Shown: positions 59,149 to 64,000 of the stretch, piece after piece | Position numbering within the stretch: position 1 is the first letter of the stretch | Layout of the letters: each line of letters opens with the position of its first letter | From: Pseudomonas sp. Q2-TVG4-2 | GTDB lineage: Bacteria > Pseudomonadota > Gammaproteobacteria > Pseudomonadales > Pseudomonadaceae | DNA length: 64,000 nucleotides | NCBI RefSeq assembly: GCF_013620795.1 | Contig: NZ_LGLW01000006.1 | Location: 248,001-312,000 of the forward strand | Direction: 5' to 3' | Translations under genes and position numbers: made by a program | The notes under the pieces: generated by a model | Seen by the model: the letters and a program-made list of their open reading frames with translations, nothing else | Database searches by the model: none | What the model was told of the DNA's origin: nothing

Positions 59149-60951
59149 TCAGAACCAGCTGTCCTGCATGGTCAGGCAGGTGTCATCGCGGCTGGCGAGG
59201 ATGGCAAGCTCGTGATGGCAGCTCGGTACCTCCCAGGTCAGGAAGTAGCGCGCCGCCTGCAGCTTGCCGCGGTAGAAGTCCGTGTCCGCCGGGTTGCCGT
59301 CCGCCAGACCCTGTTCGGCGTGGATCGCCTGCTCCAGCCAGCGCCAGCCGATCACGGCGTGACCAAAGACCTTCAGGTACAGCGCCGAGTTGGCCAGTGT
59401 CTGGTTGACCTTGCCTGCCATCAGATCGCCGAGCAGCGCCTGCGTCACTTCGGTCAGGCGCGCCAACAACTGCTCCAGGGGTAGGCGCAAGGGGTCCAGC
59501 GAGCTAAATGCTCCGGCGCGCTGGCAGGTGCCTTGAATCAGACCGACCAGCTGACGCAAGCCGGCACCGCCGTTCTGGCTCAGCTTGCGTGCCAGCAGAT
59601 CCAGCGACTGGATGCCCTGGGTGCCTTCGTGGATCGGGTTCAGACGGTTGTCGCGGTAGTACTGTTCCACCGGATACTCGCGGGTATAGCCGTGGCCGCC
59701 GAGGATCTGTATCGCCAGTTCGTTGGCCTTGAGGCAGAACTCCGATGGCCAGGATTTAACGATGGGCGTAAGCAGATCCAACAGCTCGTGGGCATGTTTG
59801 CGGTCATCCTCGCTCGGCGCGGTATGTTGTTCGTCCACCAGGCGCGCGGCGTACAGCCCCAGATCGAAAGCGCCTTCGACATAGGCCTTTTGGGTCAGCA
59901 GCATGCGCTTGATGTCGGTGTGCTGGATGATCGGCACCTGCGCTGAGGCCGGGTTCTTGCCATCCGGGAGGCGGCCCTGCGGACGCTCGCGAGCATAGTT
60001 CAGCGAGTACAGGTAGCCGGCGTAGCCGAGCATGATCGCGCCCATGCCGACGCCGATACGCGCCTCGTTCATCATCTGGAACATGTAAGACAGGCCCTTG
60101 TGCGGCTCGCCCACCAGATAGCCCACGCAATTGCCGTTGTCACCGAAGTTCAGCGCGGTGGAGGTCGTACCGCGCCAGCCCATCTTGTGGAACAGCCCGG
60201 CCAGGATCACATCGTTTCGTTCGCCCAGCGAGCCGTCATCGTTGACCAGGAACTTGGGCACGATGAACAGGCTGATGCCCTTCACCCCAGGCGGGGCGTC
60301 CGGCAGCTTGGCCAGCACCATGTGCACGATGTTCTCCGAGAGCGGATGGTCGCCGCCAGAGATGAAGATCTTGTTGCCTTTAAGCCGGTAGCTGCCATCG
60401 GCGGCTGGCTCGGCGCGGGTGCGCAAATCGGATAGCGACGAACCCGCGTGGGGCTCGGTCAATGCCATGGTGCCGAAGAAGCGGCCTTCGATCATGGGCT
60501 GCAGGAAACGCTGCTTCTGTTCTTCGCTGCCGAAGGTCTCGATCAGGTGCGAGGCGCCCATGGTCAGCATGGCGTAGGACGAGGTGCCGACGTTGGCGGC
60601 CTGGAAATGTGCGAAGCAGGCCCGCGCGAGCAGGTTGGGCAGCTGCATGCCGCCGTCGTCGAAGCTGCGCGAGGCGTTGTGAAAGCCCGCTTCGATGAAG
60701 GCGTCGACCGCCGGCTTTACCTCGGGAATTAGCACTGCTTCGCCGTTCTGGTAGATCGGCTCGTTCTCGTCGGCCTTGCGATTGTGCGGAGCGAAGAGGT
60801 TCTCAGCGATGCTGCGGGCGGTGTCGACTGCGGCGTTGAAGGTCTCTCGGCTGTGGTCGGCGAAGCGCTCGCGCTGGGTCAGGGCCTCGGCATCGAGCAC
60901 TTCATAGAGTTCGAATGCCAGGTTGCGTGGGCAAAGCAGAGTCTCGGACAT
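59149..60951 (-). CDS. Acyl-CoA dehydrogenase (FadE-like, C-terminal extended)
   Basis: The 600-residue flavoenzyme oxidises acyl-CoA thioesters in beta-oxidation. It has an N-terminal helical domain, ALTEPHAGSSLSDLRTRAEP (FAD/substrate segment, about residue 165), FISGGDH, and YRDNRLNPIHEGTQGIQSLDLLARK (about 430) with the catalytic Glu. The long C-terminal domain (about 460-600) matches the large Pseudomonas acyl-CoA dehydrogenases. GGAGGA before ATG 60951 is strong. Chain-length preference is unknown. Confidence 0.93.
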   Translation of the reverse strand: MSETLLCPRNLAFELYEVLDAEALTQRERFADHSRETFNAAVDTARSIAENLFAPHNRKADENEPIYQNGEAVLIPEVKPAVDAFIEAGFHNASRSFDDGGMQLPNLLARACFAHFQAANVGTSSYAMLTMGASHLIETFGSEEQKQRFLQPMIEGRFFGTMALTEPHAGSSLSDLRTRAEPAADGSYRLKGNKIFISGGDHPLSENIVHMVLAKLPDAPPGVKGISLFIVPKFLVNDDGSLGERNDVILAGLFHKMGWRGTTSTALNFGDNGNCVGYLVGEPHKGLSYMFQMMNEARIGVGMGAIMLGYAGYLYSLNYARERPQGRLPDGKNPASAQVPIIQHTDIKRMLLTQKAYVEGAFDLGLYAARLVDEQHTAPSEDDRKHAHELLDLLTPIVKSWPSEFCLKANELAIQILGGHGYTREYPVEQYYRDNRLNPIHEGTQGIQSLDLLARKLSQNGGAGLRQLVGLIQGTCQRAGAFSSLDPLRLPLEQLLARLTEVTQALLGDLMAGKVNQTLANSALYLKVFGHAVIGWRWLEQAIHAEQGLADGNPADTDFYRGKLQAARYFLTWEVPSCHHELAILASRDDTCLTMQDSWF

Positions 60952-61259
60952 GACAATTCCTCCGTTTCTATGCGGCCGAGTCTAAGGAGGCGCCGAGACG
61001 GCTGCCTAGCACCATACATTCGAGTGATGAAAGGACACAGCGGTGCTTGCTGGCCCTTGCCAGATGCCGTTTCAGTGTGGGCTGTTGGATGCCGCCGGCA
61101 ATTGGGTCGGTTGTCCATTGCCGCTTTCGGCATTGATCAGCACTGCTCGGCGCGGCTGGTCTGCTCGGTTGTTCCGTCTGCCAAACCAGCGGCGATATTG
61201 TTCAGGTGCACTTTCGTCGCGCGCGTCCGTCAACAGAAATGCATCCGAACGAGGCGCCA
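60952..61259. other. 308-base divergent intergenic region
   Basis: This region between the acyl-CoA dehydrogenase and isopentenyl isomerase starts holds no gene or motif I can support, beyond the two ribosome sites. Confidence 0.5.
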
Positions 61260-62309
61260 ATGAAAAAAGACCTTATTGCCGAGCGTAAGAACGACCATCT
61301 GAACATCGTTCTGGACCCGCATCGGGCCGGCCCCCGCGTCGATTCAGGCTTTGCGGCGCTGACGTTCGAGCATTGTGCGTTGCCAGAGTTGCGGCTCGAC
61401 GAGGTAAACATCCAGAGCCGACTACTCGGCCGAACGCTCGCAGCGCCTCTCCTGATCAGCTCCATGACCGGCGGTGCCGAGCGGGCCGCGCAGATCAACC
61501 GGCACCTGGCCGAGGCCGCCGAGGCGCTGGGCATCGCTCTGGCGGTGGGGTCGCAGCGCATCGCGCTGGAGACCGGCGCCAGTCAAGGGCTTACCCGTCA
61601 GCTACGGCAGCTGGCCCCGGGCATTCCGCTGCTGGCCAACTTCGGCGCCGCGCAGTTGGTGTCCGGTTATGGCCTGGACGAGGCGCGGCGTGCAGTCGAA
61701 ATGATCGACGCCGACGCGCTGATCATTCACCTCAACTCTTTGCAGGAAGCCGTGCAGCATGGCGGCGACCGCAACTGGCGCGGCGTGTTGGCGGCGATCG
61801 AGACGCTGGCTTTGCGTCTGCCGGTGCCGCTGGTGGTAAAGGAGGTGGGTGCCGGTATCTCCGTGGACGTGGCGCGACGGCTGCTCGATATCGGCGTTTC
61901 GGTGATCGACGTGGCGGGCGCGGGTGGCACCAGTTGGGCCGCCGTCGAAGCCGAGCGCGCCAGCGATCCGCAGCAGCGCGCCATCGCTCAGGCGTTCGTC
62001 GGGTGGGGCATTCCCAGCGCCCAGGCGATTGCGCGGGTGCGTCGGGCTTGTCCGGATGCGCAGCTGATTGCCTCAGGCGGTATTCGCGACGGCATCGATG
62101 CGGCGAAGGCGATACGGCTGGGCGCCAATGTGGTCGGTCAGGCGGCAGGAGTGCTGGACGCGGCGCTGCGCAGCCCGGAGGCGGTAGTCGAGCATTTCCA
62201 GGTGCTGATCCAACAGCTGCGAATTGTCTGTTTCTGCACCGGCTCAGCCGATCTGGCCGCGCTAGCTCGGGCGCCGCTGCTGCCGGCCTTCGATCCCTCT
62301 TCTTTTTGA
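61260..62309 (+). CDS. fni: Type 2 isopentenyl-diphosphate delta-isomerase
   Basis: The 349-residue FMN- and NADPH-dependent enzyme interconverts IPP and DMAPP. It starts at ATG 61260 (GAGG upstream; 61239 is an alternative). Motifs: [10 protein letters not shown] at the N-terminus, [68 protein letters not shown] and [20 protein letters not shown] (FMN site). It has no isoprenoid neighbours. The stop codon lies within the following terminator. Confidence 0.94.
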   Translation: MKKDLIAERKNDHLNIVLDPHRAGPRVDSGFAALTFEHCALPELRLDEVNIQSRLLGRTLAAPLLISSMTGGAERAAQINRHLAEAAEALGIALAVGSQRIALETGASQGLTRQLRQLAPGIPLLANFGAAQLVSGYGLDEARRAVEMIDADALIIHLNSLQEAVQHGGDRNWRGVLAAIETLALRLPVPLVVKEVGAGISVDVARRLLDIGVSVIDVAGAGGTSWAAVEAERASDPQQRAIAQAFVGWGIPSAQAIARVRRACPDAQLIASGGIRDGIDAAKAIRLGANVVGQAAGVLDAALRSPEAVVEHFQVLIQQLRIVCFCTGSADLAALARAPLLPAFDPSSF

Positions 62310-62316
62310 GGGATCG
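62291..62316. terminator. Bidirectional terminator overlapping fni stop
   Basis: CGATCCCTC-TTCTTTTT-GAGGGATCG: a 9-bp perfect stem with a T-rich loop, spanning the fni TGA. The convergent nitronate monooxygenase ends 22 bases further. Confidence 0.7.
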
Positions 62317-62337
62317 GGATTTTCGACCGGCTATCGC

Positions 62338-63393
62338 TCAGGGCTCGGCTTGACGGCGCCAGCCGATGGCCAATGCCTCGGTCAGTTGCGCTGCTGGAAC
62401 GGCACGGCAGCCGCTGACGTTCTGTCCGGCCCAAAGCGGCGAGAAATGATCGAGCCCCTGGGCTTCCGCCTGAGCCCGCAGTGCGCCGATCGCGTTGCCA
62501 GCCAGGGGAAACGCCGGAACCGCATCGGGCCGGGGGCCAAGCTCGCGAATCAGGCGATTGACGATGCCGCGGGCGGGGCGGCCGGAGAACAGCGTGGTCA
62601 GCACCGTGTGTTCTGCTGCCGGGCTCTGTAGCGCCTGACGATGCAACGTGCTGGCACGACTCTCGTCACACAGCAGATAGGCGGTGCCGACCTGCACGCC
62701 GGCTGCACCGAGCGTTTGCGCCGCGGCAACGGCGCCCGCGTCGGCAATCCCGCCGGCCGCGATGACAGGTATATCCAGCGCGGCGACCAGCTGCGGTAAA
62801 AGGGCGAAGGTGCCGACCTGGCCGTCGATGTCCTTGCTGAGAAAAATCCCGCGATGGCCGCCGGCTTCCAGGCCCTGGGCAATCACCGCGTCTACGCCTT
62901 GCGCCTGCAACCAGCGGCCCTCCTCAAGGGTGGTGGCGCTGGAGAGAATCTTCGCACCGGTCGCGCGCACGCGCTGTAACAGCTGCGGCTCGGGCAGCCC
63001 GAAATGAAAACTGACGACGGCCGGACGATGACGCTCAAGCACCTCGGCCATTGCGGTATCGAAGGGCTTGCGTGTGGCGCCGCCGGGAATGCTAGCGGCG
63101 TCGATCCCCTGCTCATCGAGATAAGGCGCCAGCAGGGCCAGCCAGGTTTGGTTACGTGCGGGGTCTTCAGCAGGCGGTTGGTGGCAGAAGAAGTTGACGT
63201 TGTAGGGGCGGCCAGTGAGGGCCGTCATGGCGCTGAGCTCGGTATCCAGCGACTCGGCGTTGAGCATGCCAGCAGGAATCGAGCCCAGACCGCCCGCGTT
63301 GGATACGGCCGCGGCGAGTTGATGGTTCTGCGAACCGGCCATTGGCGCTTGGATTATCGGCAGCTGAATGCCGAAGAGGTCTCGAATGTCCAT
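62338..63393 (-). CDS. Nitronate monooxygenase family protein
   Basis: The 351-residue FMN enzyme has the NMO/2-nitropropane dioxygenase fold: IIQAPMAGSQNHQLAAAVSNAGGLGSIPAG at the N-terminus, ILSSATTLEEGRWLQAQGVDAVIAQGLEAGGHRG, and IPVIAAGGIADAGAVAAAQTLGAAGVQVGTAYLL. Members detoxify propionate-3-nitronate and related nitroalkanes; some are quinone reductases, so the substrate is not certain. Convergent with fni. Confidence 0.9.
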   Translation of the reverse strand: MDIRDLFGIQLPIIQAPMAGSQNHQLAAAVSNAGGLGSIPAGMLNAESLDTELSAMTALTGRPYNVNFFCHQPPAEDPARNQTWLALLAPYLDEQGIDAASIPGGATRKPFDTAMAEVLERHRPAVVSFHFGLPEPQLLQRVRATGAKILSSATTLEEGRWLQAQGVDAVIAQGLEAGGHRGIFLSKDIDGQVGTFALLPQLVAALDIPVIAAGGIADAGAVAAAQTLGAAGVQVGTAYLLCDESRASTLHRQALQSPAAEHTVLTTLFSGRPARGIVNRLIRELGPRPDAVPAFPLAGNAIGALRAQAEAQGLDHFSPLWAGQNVSGCRAVPAAQLTEALAIGWRRQAEP

Positions 63394-63536
63394 CCTGGGT
63401 TCCTTGTCGCTTGCCTCGGAGAGTAAGCACTTTAGCAGCGACTACGTCGATCTTCGCCATTTGGCCGGGCGCCGCGTCTTGCCTCTCTGAATCGGCACGC
63501 TGGGCAGTTAGACTGGGCACTCTTCAGGAGTGCTCG

Positions 63537-64000
63537 ATGAACTACCGCCACGCTTTTCACGCCGGCAATCACGCCGACGTGTTCAAACACCTCGCCCTGT
63601 CCCGGCTATTTGCCTTGCTCGCTCGCAAGGAGGCACCGTTCGCCTACCTCGACAGCCATGCCGGCGTCGGGCTGTATGACCTGGCCGGCAATCAGGCCAG
63701 CCGCACCGGCGAATGGCTGCAGGGCATCGCCCGATTGTGGCAGGCCGATGGCATTCCGGCTTCGGCCGAAGCCTATCTGAACGTGATCCGCGCGCTTAAT
63801 CCGGACGGCGCGCTGCGCTACTACCCAGGGTCGCCGGAGCTGGCGCTACAGCTGACCCGCCCCCAGGACCGCTTGCAGCTCAACGAGAAGCATCCCGAGG
63901 ATGGGCGTCTGCTGAAGGACAATATGGCCGGCGACCGCCGCGTTGCCGTGCATCTGGGGGAGGGTTGGCATGTCCCGCGTGCGCTGATGCCGACCCAGGA
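63537..64000 (+). CDS. rlmJ: 23S rRNA (adenine2030-N6)-methyltransferase RlmJ (3' truncated by window)
   Basis: The frame starts at ATG 63537 with AGGAG 8 bases upstream and runs off the window after about 154 residues. MNYRHAFHAGNHADVFKHLALSRL, the family's opening, is followed by YLDSHAGVGLYDL (SAM-binding) and YYPGSPELALQLTRPQDRLQLNEKHP. The catalytic DPPY motif lies beyond the edge. Family function is methylation of A2030 in 23S rRNA. Confidence 0.9.
   Translation, partial: MNYRHAFHAGNHADVFKHLALSRLFALLARKEAPFAYLDSHAGVGLYDLAGNQASRTGEWLQGIARLWQADGIPASAEAYLNVIRALNPDGALRYYPGSPELALQLTRPQDRLQLNEKHPEDGRLLKDNMAGDRRVAVHLGEGWHVPRALMPTQ

Overview
The window is high-GC gammaproteobacterial chromosome. 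Gene content points to the Pseudomonas stutzeri group (Stutzerimonas): DbpA, YccS/FUSC, MscK, SelO, a VC_2705-type symporter with DUF4212 partner, malate synthase G and a FecI/FecR iron module. That assignment is inferred from family knowledge, not from a search. Genes are tightly packed, with many ATGA or TGATG stop/start overlaps. I saw no rRNA, tRNA, CRISPR array or insertion sequence.

Layout. 1-9.2 kb: end of a hemerythrin-like gene, two small lipoproteins, a BaiN-type flavoprotein, a periplasmic solute-binding protein, a FUSC protein, a Tat-exported PhoX-like protein, dbpA and a retropepsin-like protein. 9.2-12.6 kb: a 696-base leader, then DUF4212 + sodium:solute symporter (acetate-type uptake) with a strong terminator. 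12.8-18.3 kb, minus strand: an iron-uptake locus (ECF sigma, FecR, TonB receptor, PepSY protein, small membrane protein) with a Fur-like box. 18.4-23.4 kb: exonuclease and cNMP/CBS/DUF294 protein, then glcB. 23.7-32.4 kb: GcvR-like ACT protein, rarD, SDR + trehalase, LEA lipoprotein/slipin/NfeD, an MBL hydrolase with a small membrane protein, and a 52-residue Pmp3/YqaE protein. 32.5-38.7 kb: a four-gene signalling operon (triple-receiver hybrid kinase, CheR, esterase-only CheB, receiver-kinase) with no chemoreceptor. 38.7-45.2 kb: an ABC importer with two different phosphatases and a divergent GntR/UTRA regulator. 45.2-52 kb: an orphan type VI secretion island of hcp, a 1578-residue VgrG with a long membrane-active-looking extension, and a membrane immunity candidate beside a decayed second copy of it. 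52.2-64 kb: selO, mscK, a NhaP2/CvrA antiporter, an acyl-CoA dehydrogenase, type 2 isopentenyl-diphosphate isomerase, a nitronate monooxygenase and the start of rlmJ.

The most interesting parts are the type VI island (near-perfect sigma-54 promoter before hcp, VgrG-fused putative effector, immunity relic), the receptor-less CheR/CheB-kinase operon, and the transporter-plus-two-phosphatases operon. The iron locus appears to lie inside a normally contiguous acetate-uptake neighbourhood.
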